A stretch of 64,000 nt of DNA from Paragyromitra xinjiangensis (taxonomy: Eukaryota > Ascomycota > Pezizomycetes > Pezizales > Discinaceae): contig JBCAMK010000002.1 in assembly GCA_038503065.1 (NCBI GenBank), positions 2,914,001 through 2,978,000 on the forward strand. Direction: 5' to 3'. Numbering within the stretch: the first letter of the stretch is position 1; the number at the start of each line of letters is the position of its first letter. The notes below the pieces were generated by a model. That model was not told the DNA's origin, made no database searches, and saw nothing but the letters and a program-made list of their open reading frames with translations. Positions 9,603 through 19,419 of this stretch are shown here, piece after piece. A program made the position numbers and the translations under genes.

Positions 9603-10632
9603 AACCCCAAATGCGTCACATACATCAACGCAAACATGAACTTCAATCCACAGATCTCACATACTTTCTTCAATAATGCCCTATCCATCACTATCACCAC
9701 AGCCATTGGCAACATAGAAATCACAAACATATACGCCAACCACCTCCCAACAACCCACACCTATTTAAACATGTTTAATTTTCTCCCCAAACACATCGTA
9801 CTAGCCGACACCAACCTTCATCACATATGGTGGTACGGCTGCGAAGCTGAAAATCACATCACATCCCTAAGAAACACAAGCACACCTGCAAATCAACTTG
9901 TACAACTACTTGAAGACCAAAATTTTTACCTTGCCAACTCACCCGGCATTACCACACACTTCCCTAGAAATGGCCACAAACCCTGTCATTGATCTCTCAT
10001 TATTTAGAAATTTACAACAATATATCATAGCATGGCACGCAGACCAAGACCTCAGAGACTGCTCCGACCACGCCCTCCTCACCACTACATTATTTCTACC
10101 ACCTATACCCATAGCTACTCCAAAACGTTCACTGCACAAAGCAAACTGGACCCTTTTTAACACTATCATAACACAATCACCACTTAATCACTCAATTCCA
10201 ACCAACGAAGCCAAAGCCACGCACGAATGCCAACTTCTCTCATCACTTATACAACAAGCAATCACCTCAGCCATTCCACTCTCAAAACCCAGCAGCAAAT
10301 CAAAAGGCTGGTGGACCAATGAACTCTCACAACTTAAAAAGAAAATAAACGCAGTCAATAGACTGACACACCTTCCCCACCCACCACATATTCGCAACAC
10401 ACTCAAAGACCTAAGAAAACAAAGGAGAAACGAAATTTCAGAAGCCAAAAAACACCACTGGCACCAACATCTTTCCTCCAATGATCCCAAACAAATCTGG
10501 CAAGCCATTAAACAAACACATGGCAGACGACACCCCACCATCGTACAACCCCTTCTAAACGCGGCAGACTTTAACACACAATGTAATCTCTTTCACACAT
10601 CTTTCTTCCCACCAGTAACAAACACCGCATAA

Positions 10633-10877
10633 CATCAGCAAGAACAAAAAATGACCTATTTGAAATTAGGATCATGTTCTTACCTCTGTGACCTATTTGG
10701 CTCCTATTTGGACCTCTGTGGCCTCTGTGGCCTCTGCAGAGGAAAATATCAAAATTTCCTCGGAAACCTCCACAGAGGAATGTTGACCTCTGCAGAGGCC
10801 ACAGAGGCCAAATAGGAGCCAAATAGGCCACAGAGGTCAAATAGGCCACAGAGGAATGTCGTTTGTTTTTGCTGATG
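10633..10877. mobile_element. TIR element M2 (245 bp)
   Basis: It begins CATCAGCAAGAAC and ends GTTTTTGCTGATG, with the same interior as M1 but inverted. It interrupts L3 ORF2 exactly between FFPP... and ELPKNWLPPPL, which are adjacent in L5, so this is a clean insertion. The flanks show a 2-bp duplication AA (10631-10632 and 10878-10879). It has no ORF of its own. Confidence 0.9.
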
Positions 10878-12001
10878 AAGAACTACCCAAAAACTGGCTC
10901 CCCCCTCCTCTTTTAAATCAATCCCATATCACACCCTTAATCACTCCACAACTCATCACCAAACTCCTCGCCAAAACCTCACCTGCATCCTCTCCTGGCG
11001 CAGATGGCATACTCTACCCCCACATCTCAAAGGCCCACTTAGCCTCCCCCCTCCTCATCCCAAAAATATTCACCGCAGCATTAAAATTTGGCATCTTCCC
11101 CGACATATGGAAACAAGCCATCATCACACCTATCCCGAAGGCAGGCAAAAGTGATTATTCAAAGCCCAAATCCTACCACCCAATCTCGCTCCTTTCCTGT
11201 CTAGGCAAACTACTTGAGCGCCTAGTCACAAAACAACTCGAAACCGCAGCAATCAACTCAGGCGCAATAAACCAACAGCACACAGGAGGACGCACAGGCA
11301 TCTCTGCCATTGACGCACTACAACAAATCATCACCCCAGCAAAACAATGGCTAGACACTCCCGCCACAACTGGACACCAAAAACAACTTCGACCATCACT
11401 CCTAACCACAGACATAGAAGAAGCCTTGAACTGTGTCATACACAAACAAATGGCGAATATATTTTCACACTATGAATTTCCAGCATACCTCATCAAATGG
11501 TATCTAAGCTTCACAACCAACAGAACCATCTCCTTCCACTTTAATAATACCACCAGCGCCATCCTTCCCTTTCACAGTGGCCTCCCCCAAGGCTCACCAA
11601 TCTCTTCCATCGCCTTTACAATTTATAGTGCGGCCCTAGACAGGGAACCTACCGCTTCCAACCTAATACGCTCCAACACCTACATTAATGACAATGCTAT
11701 GTTACAAGCAAGCTTCTCACAAAAATTTGCAACGATAACACCCCAACAACGCCTCAATACAAAAATTGAAAGAGGCTCCCTATTAAACATCACTTTCTCC
11801 CCTCCCAAAACCGAACTCATGCATCTGAGACTACCATCCAGAATCAAAGATCCCTTACCCATACCCATCACACTCTACGATCAACAAATCCTACCAACCA
11901 AACACAGCGTAATGCTGGGCCTCACCATTGATCAAAGAATCAACTTCCACAAACACACCGATCACATCACCGCCTCACTATTAAAAGCAAGAGGAATTAT
12001 C

Positions 12002-12377
12002 CATCAGCAAAAGGTTTGGATTTCCGCCCAGTGCCATTTTATGTAATCCCCATTCGCCCAGAGGAGATATCAGAAATCCCGTTAGTGCATTGGAATCAGC
12101 TCATCAAACTGCATATTCCCACGCGGGGCTTAGCAGGATCGGATGAGGTTTAACCTTCCATCTTACATCCTGAATATCAAGTTTTCAGGCTTAAAATCGT
12201 GATATTCAGGATGTAAGACCGAAGGTTAAACCTCATCCGATCCTGCCAAGCCCCGCGTGGGAATATGCAGTTTGATGAGCTGATTCTAATGCAATATCGG
12301 GATTTCTAATATCTCCTCTGGGCGAATGAGGATTACTTAAAATGGCACTGGGCGGAAATCCAAACCTTTTGCCGATG
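12002..12377. mobile_element. TIR element M3 (376 bp foldback)
   Basis: The termini are CATCAGCAAAAGG and CCTTTTGCCGATG. The two halves are near-perfect inverted copies of about 180 bp each around a short centre near 12190, so a single strand would form a long hairpin. It lies in L3 ORF2 with a 2-bp duplication TC (12000-12001 and 12378-12379). Its interior is unlike M1/M2; only the outer ~12 bp are shared. Confidence 0.9.
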
Positions 12378-13925
12378 TCTACCCTCTTCTTCATTCTATT
12401 CATCTCATGCCCGCCAACATTCATCATATAATACAACTAATTCACATACCCAAAATGCTCTGGGGCTCCCCCATCTGGTGGACAGGAACACCCACCGTCC
12501 TCAGCAACATCCAACCTTCGTATAACAATCTTGCCCGCCTCATCACGGGCCTTCCCAAACACACTCATATACCAGACCTCTTACGAGAAGCTGCCCTCCC
12601 ACCATTAAATTTACTCCTTGATTACCACTCTCAAAAGTACGGCATTCGAATACTCAAAAGCGACACCAAAAATCCTGCCTTTCTCCCACTCCTACAATTC
12701 CTACCACAGACAACCGAATATAAGGGCACAGGCCTCAAAAGAGTTGCATCCTTACTGCACAATCTCACAGGCAACCTACCACTCGAAAGACTCAACTTTC
12801 CATCCCAAAACATTCACCTACCCACACAACAACTCATCATATCCACGCTCTCCAAGGAAATCACCACCCAACAACACAATTCATGGACAGGCTCTCTCAC
12901 CAACGCATGGCTACTATATTCCGATGGCTCTCAACGAGAAGATGAGCACACCTCTGCAGCAGCACATATCACCCACATCAGATATGGCATCCCCACACAA
13001 AGTTATCAACACTCATGCGCCCTTGGCTTCCATGCCGAAAACGAAGACGCTGAAATACACGCCATACAAGAAGCCCTCATATTACTCCTACAAAACATCA
13101 TCTTTCCAGCCGACATATACCTCTGCGTAGACAACCAAAACGCATTACGCGCCCTCTTTGGAGGACCCACGCAAAACAAGGAATACCTATGGCACGCCCT
13201 CATTGCCTGCAAAGCCCTCACAGATATCAGATGCACCATATACGGCATCTGGACACCATCGCACACCAAAATCCCAGGCAACGAAGAAGCCGATCGCCTC
13301 GCCACACTTGCTCACCACAAACCCCCCTGCTCATGGCAATGCCTCACACTAGGACATCTTTCACTCCTTCCACGCAAACATCTACTCAAACAATGGTCAT
13401 TAAAATCCATTCACCCCACCACTCTAAAAATTCCAAAGCACCTAGCACATCTATCACGCAAACGCTGCTCCAAACTCATGCGGATACGTAATCACCTACA
13501 CTACATCGATCCCAACACCTTCACCGACCCCAAATACTGCAAATGCGGGGAATTCGATTCATCTCACCATCGCATCATGCTCTGCAAACTCCGAACAGTC
13601 GAATGTCAAGAATTTTTCAAAGATTCCAACGAAGATTGGAATCTTCTCTTTTCATCTCGGTTAAATATTTCAGAATTCTTTTCTTTTATCGAAAAACTTG
13701 AGCTATAAGCGCATTACCTAAAGAAATTAGTCAGGAAATAAGGGCCTTTCTTACTTTTATTTTTCTTTTGATTTCAATATTTCTTATCGTTTCGTTTGGG
13801 AAAATTAGTTAGTTTATTTTATTTAGGGGAGGATTTATGTAGTATGGCGGGGGATGAGGCGATATACTTTAGTATCAGGGCCGTAGAATAAAAACACTAA
13901 AACACTGGAGGCATAGTAACGGCGT

Positions 13926-14113
13926 ACCCGTTACAACTTCGGATGATAGAACCAAAGTAATCTGCAGTCCAGTTCTCTTGCTCCAATGCCCACTTTAGCC
14001 TTTGTATAACATGGACCTCTTTCAACTTTGGCCGACATTTTGCTAACCACTTCTTCACATCTCCCTTGCGTAATGCCGGATCCAAGGTTTTCAGACTGAC
14101 ACCAGGTGTGCAC
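13926..14113 (-). pseudogene. Tc1-like transposase fragment
   Basis: On the minus strand from about 14085 a frame reads LRKGDVKKWLAKCRPKL followed by QRLKWALEQENWTADYFGSI. This resembles the segment before the first catalytic Asp in Tc1/IS630 transposases, where a run like R-x-x-x-A-x-x-H-x-x-W-T-x-x-D-W precedes WSDE. The frame then breaks in the L3 target duplication. Only ~60 residues are visible, so the family call is tentative. Confidence 0.4.
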
Positions 14114-14862
14114 TTATCACGAAAATAAATTCTTCACATGCTTCAGTTTTCCGGTTTTTGTGACTCACGGATCAGGAATCTTTGTTGCTGTCAGCTGATT
14201 TTTGGTTCACGTCCAGAACGTGGCAGGTTGTCAACAGAAAGTCATTCACAGACTCGCACAAGAAAGCTCTTCACTGTTGACCAAGGACGTCCCACAAGAT
14301 CAGGAACCATTTTAGCCGACCAAAAGACATAAAAAAACACGATTATCATGCTCTTCTCAGCATCGCTCATTTGTTTGCTTGCGGTTTTGCATGGCCGTGG
14401 CTTTGGTTTTGGCTCTGCCATTTCGCTGGCAGCAGATCGAGGTTGAGGTTGAGGTTGAGGTTGAGGTTGAGGCCAAGGTTGAGGCCGGAAGCACTGGCAA
14501 AGGTCGGGAGGTAGAGCTCGAGACGGAGCCTGAAGTTGAAGCATCGATCTCGAGCTCTCAGGGGCTTGCTGCTCGGGCCCTCGAACTCCCAAGTGAGACC
14601 GGTCTCAGGTTGCGTCATGAACACATCTGTCTAGGTACTTTATATAGCACCTGGCGAATTAATTTAAAAGAACTCATATTTACTCCTACTCTTGAGACCC
14701 TTTCGGATCCTCCCCACTGTCTCTATCATGTGTAGTTGGCTTTATTGTACGCATTTTTTTTATTTGCGTGCTCTAATTCTGTCTGCACCAACGATCATTG
14801 ACATATTAACCCCATTACCCTGCCTTACTCACAACTGGCTCGGGGATACCGGAAATAACGAA
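14114..14862. other. Intergenic, with a small GAGGTT microsatellite
   Basis: No supported gene. A run of about six GAGGTT units lies at 14439-14472, and it creates repetitive NLNLNL and VEVEVE ORFs on the two strands that I do not accept. The rest is unremarkable non-coding sequence. Confidence 0.6.
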
Positions 14863-15496
14863 TTATTCGAGTGAATACGGTATATGCCTACATGTACTAC
14901 TTAGAGAGGCAAAGAAGTAATCTACAGACCTAGTTCCATCAGTACACACGACGTCTCCACCCATAGCGAGCTCTTGGAACTCACCCGGGAGCGGTGATTC
15001 AAGCTCGAGTTCTTCTTGGGCCGTGCCAAAGGGTAGGAGTTCAAACTCAGGTTCCCAGTGCTGGCTCTCGCCAACATCATCTAGTAATATGCCCCCACCA
15101 ATTGTGACTCGAGCGTCGCGAGCGGCATCACAATAGTTCTCGTCGTCTTCTTCGTCCATCGTCTGAAATCTGCTTGGACCATAACTAACCCTAAGAGATT
15201 GGTACATATCGGTTGTAGATGCCTAATATACTCTGGAAGAGACTCCAGATCATCATCCAGGATTGTTTGGGCAGCATATGTTTCATTTTCAGTATGCTCT
15301 ATAGCATCAGCGGCAAACCCATGTTCATCCCATACCGGAATCTCGCCTCCATCCCCTGGCGGCCGGAGTCTAGGTGGTACTGTTTTTAGGATTAGAGATT
15401 GTTCCAAAAGAAGATCTGTTCGTATTTTTGGAAGACTTACAGGCTTGCTGCCTTTTCGGTGGCAGTGGCTCCATCCAGGAAACTACGACGCTTCAT
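14863..15496 (-). CDS. Unknown spliced gene, acidic protein
   Basis: I do not recognise this protein. Two minus-strand frames join in phase across a 41-bp intron (15191-15231, GTATAT...CTCTTAG): the exon ending ...DDDLESLPE continues as VSYGPSRFQTMDEEDDENY. The downstream exon is rich in Asp/Glu (GGGILLDDVGESQHWEPEFELL) and ends at 14863. A possible first exon starts at ATG 15496 (MKRRSFLDGATATEKAAS) with a GTAAGT donor at 15440, but I could not join it in frame to the next exon, so the 5' end is uncertain. It lies 170 bp from, and divergent to, the PD-(D/E)XK-like gene, so the two may share a promoter region. Confidence 0.5.
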
Positions 15497-15665
15497 CGTG
15501 ATTTGTTGGAGTGTTGAGGTGTGACGTTAAATCTGAGCCCCTAAGACCCAGCAAGATCTAATCAGATCTGATAACAATAAGGGTTTGGCAAACCCCAAGT
15601 TTACTTCCCCGACATCATTGAAGCTTTGCGCCTCACCAACCTAAAAATCACATTAAACAAACGCG

Positions 15666-17433
15666 ATGCTCCGCGGCCGTAAATCTTGGGTCGACAAATA
15701 TGTTGGAGACTGGCTTACAGGCACTCCTTCTCCACCTCAGCTGTCCCTTCATGTTTCTCCAGCATCGCCCCAAACAAAAACCCTCAAGCGTAAGCGAAAT
15801 ACGTACAGTTGTGGTGTACAACAAATGCCACTTTCATGTCTTGAAATGGAGAATCACGATGTAGGGGACGTTAAAGGGCTTCAGGTTTGGAAACCAGGTC
15901 ACTTGACCCAGGAAAACGATGATGATGCCACAGGGAGCCAACCATCTTCCCCATCCTTGGAGGAGACTGACATCTCTCCACCTTTCAGCCCCAAATCTTC
16001 GCGAAACCCTTCTCAAATCATGGAATTAGACAATCATACAAGATCGTCGGTTCTATCGCTAGCTTCAACACCTACTTTTAACTCGAAGACAAGTCTTAAA
16101 AATAAACTCGAACCCTTAGAGTTCAATTGCACACCAGTTTTCGCTTTCCATAATACGCCATCGCACGAAAAATGCCCCCAATCGGTGAGCGACCTACTTA
16201 CAAATTTATCAATATCAGCTAGCGGGTGCGGATGTATCCCAGTATCATTAAAATGTACTCTGGAGTCTCACCCAAAACTAGCAACTGAGGCGCTTTCCCC
16301 GTTTTTATGGGCTTCCCAACAACTTAATCATTTAGAGTTACCACCATCTCCGACAGATTTGAAACTATGGGAACTGGTACAAGAGATCGTCCAGCACACT
16401 GCAAAGTTGTCGCGCCAGAACTCTGAGGAATCGGAGTATTATCCATTAGTGCAAAAGATCCTAGATAGTCCCAATAACAAGCGAGAAGTGTAAGGTTCAC
16501 CAAGGCATGCATGTATTCTCAGGCTATAGGATTCTGTTAACTGACTATTACACCCTAGCTCGGATCTTACAGTAAAACAAGTGTAAGTAGAAACCACATT
16601 AAATCCTTCGATATCAATTTTAACTGTGATGGTAATGTAGGACAAGCTTGAAGTTTAACGCCCACCACCTTCCCCAGGGTGAGAGTCCACAGCCTAGGTC
16701 TGAAAGCAGTTCTCCAACAAAACGCGCTCGGCGAGGCAATAACCAAACCGCACCAATCCTAGACACGAGGGTCGACATCTCTATCGAGCATGAAATTCCT
16801 ACGATTACAAATGACTGTTTCCCGCTTCTTCCATTTTCTCTCCTGGCCGCCCTAAAACGAGAATTCGGGTCTACATGGGGTTTTGGCCCGTATGCAGGGC
16901 TCTCACTTGTCACATGTTTGGCGGAAGTAAAGACCCCCGTTTCTCCGGCAAGACTAGAAGCCGAGTTTCAAGCAGCAGTTGGCGGAGCTTGTATGATTGC
17001 TGCTAGGATGGAATTAGTGGAGATGATACAAACTCACGCAAGCCTTAACAATCCAATGCTAACCTCCGGGCTGGATGATGCATTATTACAATTTTCGTTT
17101 CCTGTTCCAACGCTCGTGATACTAGGCGATACCTGGTACCTCCAAATTGTGTATCTGCGTACACGGTCGTCTTGTGTATGTGGTCATCTGGACTAGCTTT
17201 GTTGGTTTCAAATTTTTTTTCCAGGAACGCTTGCTGACCCTTCTTTTGCATTAATAAAGGTGGTGCTCCCACCTCGTCTTATAGGTGAAAGTGCAACTCA
17301 TGTTGGCACATTCAAATTGCTCGCTTTTGTGGATTGTTTAAGGAGTTGGTGTATCGATGTCTACGCTAAGGAGTTTGCTACCCTTTTGAAGGTCCTTGGA
17401 AATAGTGTGGGGTGGAATGGGCAAGACGAATGA
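15666..17433 (+). CDS. PD-(D/E)XK nuclease-like protein (fungal family), spliced
   Basis: The protein resembles the large fungal family annotated as PD-(D/E)XK nuclease-like domain proteins, whose cellular role is not established. Exon 1 (15666-16489) starts MLRGRKSWVDKYVGDWL and has a basic patch (KTLKRKRN) and a Ser/Pro-rich stretch, as in that family. An intron at 16490-16640 (GTAAGG...TGTAG) joins in phase to exon 2, which begins TSLKFNAHHLPQGE. Exon 2 carries LAEVKTPV near 16920, the likely E-x-K half of the active site. After an intron ending at about 17221 (TTTTTTTCCAG), the last exon reads GTLADPSFALIKVVLPPRL through to TGA 17431-17433. The donor of that second intron is unresolved. 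The upstream catalytic Asp is not obvious, so activity is doubtful. Confidence 0.55.
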
Positions 17434-18389
17434 GTAAACCCATTCCAAAACTTCCCTAACGTATAAGATTTTGTATGTTCCCGCTGGTATATGGGAACAG
17501 ACCGTTAACAGCTCCAATTCTGCCGGATATACTGTTTATGACTGCCAGCCTATAGCACGCAAACCATACCTAATAACAGAGCTGCTACGAATTGATGCCC
17601 AGTAACTTGGCTAGCTGGCCTTATTTACCGGATACAACAATGTTCTGCCAACTCCATGTATGTATTTTTATCGTGAGGAAGGTATATTCATGCTTGAAAC
17701 TCATCCGCTTAAACGTTAACCATCGAAACACTTTGGCACGATATACTATTCCAGTGTACCCCAATAATATCTCATGTAATGACTCTACTTTTAATTTCCT
17801 GTCCAGTGTCAAGGATAGAACATGTGGTCTACATGCCTTTCTCTAATCCACCCTCAACGCCGAGCACTACGACGAAGTTGAATTCCCGTCCTTGGCATTA
17901 CTTCGTTCGTCAATGTGCCACCAGCCGATAGTAAAACCCAACGGCTGGGGGTTGCTCGTTGTCGAGGTCACCCGACATCTATAGATCCAATTAAGAAATG
18001 TAAGCTCTACCTCCAGAAGTATGTGGGAATATGCTCACCTACACACCATATCGGCGATACATGTTGGAATGGCCCACTCATAAATGCGTTTCTAGCATAA
18101 TATCCTGTACCGTTGTTGTTGGGTTCGGCTGCAGACATCCTGATTAGGCTGCGCGGCCGGGACCGGGATCTTCATCCCGTCTCATATCCCGTCCCATATC
18201 CCGTCCCAGTATCCCGGACCACCAATTCCTACGAAATAAACAGTTGAGCATCTTCAGATATAGATTTAGAGTAAGCTGTGCTAGTGCTAAAGTGGAGTAA
18301 TGGAAAGCCGTTGGGCTCATTTACATCCAAAATAGAAGACTGAGATGTCTAAAGACTTCTTCAGAAATCGGGCGATTATAGTTTGTTTA
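17434..18389. other. Intergenic, no gene seen
   Basis: No ORF here has homologues elsewhere in the window or a recognisable motif. A short reiterated stretch CCCGTCCCATAT with variants lies at about 18170-18220. The segment may include the 3' UTR of the upstream gene. Confidence 0.5.
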
Positions 18390-18800
18390 CATCTGCAAAA
18401 AAAGATATTTGTCTTCTGGACCTTCAGATGGAATATGGCCTTCTGGAAGGTCCTGAAAACCCAGAAGACTAAATCTCACTGGAAGACAAAAAACATGTTA
18501 CCGGATTGGGTTGAATGATAACATCAACAGTGAAAAATTGTCTTCCAGTGAGATTATGTCTTCAGGGCCTTCAGTGTCTTCCAGAAGGCCATATTCCATC
18601 TGAAGGACAGAAAGACAATTTTTCACTTTTGATATGTTATCATTCAGCCAAATCTGGTAACATATTTTTTGTCTTCCAGTGAGATTTTGTCTTCAGGGTC
18701 TTCAAGGTCTTCCAGAAGACAAATATCTTTTTTTGCTGATAGAAACTGATGGCCCTGAAGACATAATCTCACTGGAATACAATTACTTTTTTTGCTGATG
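18390..18800. mobile_element. TIR element M4 (411 bp)
   Basis: The left end is CATCTGCAAAAAAAG and the right end CTTTTTTTGCTGATG. A second, internal right-type end (TCTTTTTTTGCTGAT) lies at about 18723-18738 and mirrors the left end, so the right terminus is duplicated or two copies are fused. The interior alternates CTTCCAGAAG, CTTCAGGGCC and CCAGTGAGAT in both orientations. A core near 18498-18522 (GTTACCGGATT...TGAATGATAACAT) is shared with M6 but no other M element. The flanks TA/CA give an imperfect 2-bp duplication. This is the only M element here in host rather than transposon DNA. Confidence 0.75.
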
Positions 18801-19419
18801 CAATATTGTTACAATCCAATATTGTTACAATTATTTACAATCCAATTTTATCGGTAAATAGTCTTATTCCTTGTATCGTTAAAATTCTTTAATAGTTCTG
18901 TTTTGCCACCAAGCGCAGCTATGGCGCACGCAGTTTTAGACCACGACCACCTTTTCCAGTCGTAATTCCGAGTTTCACAGTGAACTAAATTACACAGGAG
19001 AAGCTAAATAGTCTTTAGGACCATGTAATAGAAACTAATTAGCTTTGTATAGGGTAGGGGAGTAAATGGTTGTGGTGGAATTAGGCCTCTCTTTGGGTGT
19101 ATTTTGGGTGTGAAAAGTACCAAGTGGAACCATTCCACAAAATACACATGCTGTGACCAAATGTACCAGGATCGCGAATACCCCGCTTTTCTTACATTAC
19201 CCCTCAACCACACTGGTATAGAACCCTACCAGGCATCCAAATCTTGCTACATAGTACTTGAAGTAATTATCTATCTTCGTTTACTAAATTAAAGCAAGAT
19301 TCTAAAGATTATCTACACTTCTTGCCTCAATCATTACCTTCTTACTGGCAGGCTTTAGTACTCTACTACCTTTACTCTTCTCCCCCCTCCCACCTACTAT
19401 CCTTTACTTTATCTTCTTC
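18801..19419. other. Intergenic, upstream of the transposase gene
   Basis: No gene is supported. It contains a direct repeat of CAATATTGTTACAAT at about 18801-18830. Part of it probably belongs to the DDE element's 5' region, but I could not find inverted termini for that element. Confidence 0.4.

Larger units (their letters stand above)
9603..13708 (+). pseudogene. LINE L3 ORF2 remnant (EN-RT-RNase H)
   Basis: ORF2 of an alpha LINE, dead in several ways. The endonuclease part is present from NPKCVTYINANMN, with a frameshift near 9985 and GDFN changed to ADTN. After M2 the RT resumes with SPGADGILYPH and PQGSPISS, but the catalytic YxDD box reads YINDNAML near 11685, so both active-site Asp residues are altered. 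After M3 the frame is lost until 12407, then an RNase H region follows (LLYSDGSQREDE, LCVDNQNALRAL, WTPSHTKIPGNEEADRLA). A C-terminal CKCGEFDSSHHRIMLC motif closes it. L5 is the intact relative. Confidence 0.85.
9603..13925 (+). mobile_element. LINE L3 (alpha subfamily), 5'-truncated, holding M2 and M3
   Basis: A plus-strand alpha LINE missing ORF1 and the first part of ORF2. It is flanked by CCCGTTACAAC on both sides. TIR elements M2 (10633-10877) and M3 (12002-12377) lie inside it. The 3' end reads GATGAGGCGATATACTTTAG and TATCAGGGCCGTAGAATA, close to the beta LINE 3' end. About 30 bp between the tail and the right duplication remain unassigned. Confidence 0.83.

Noticed and set aside
14367..14735. 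ORFs with NLNLNL or VEVEVE runs
   Set aside because: They come from the GAGGTT microsatellite at 14439-14472.
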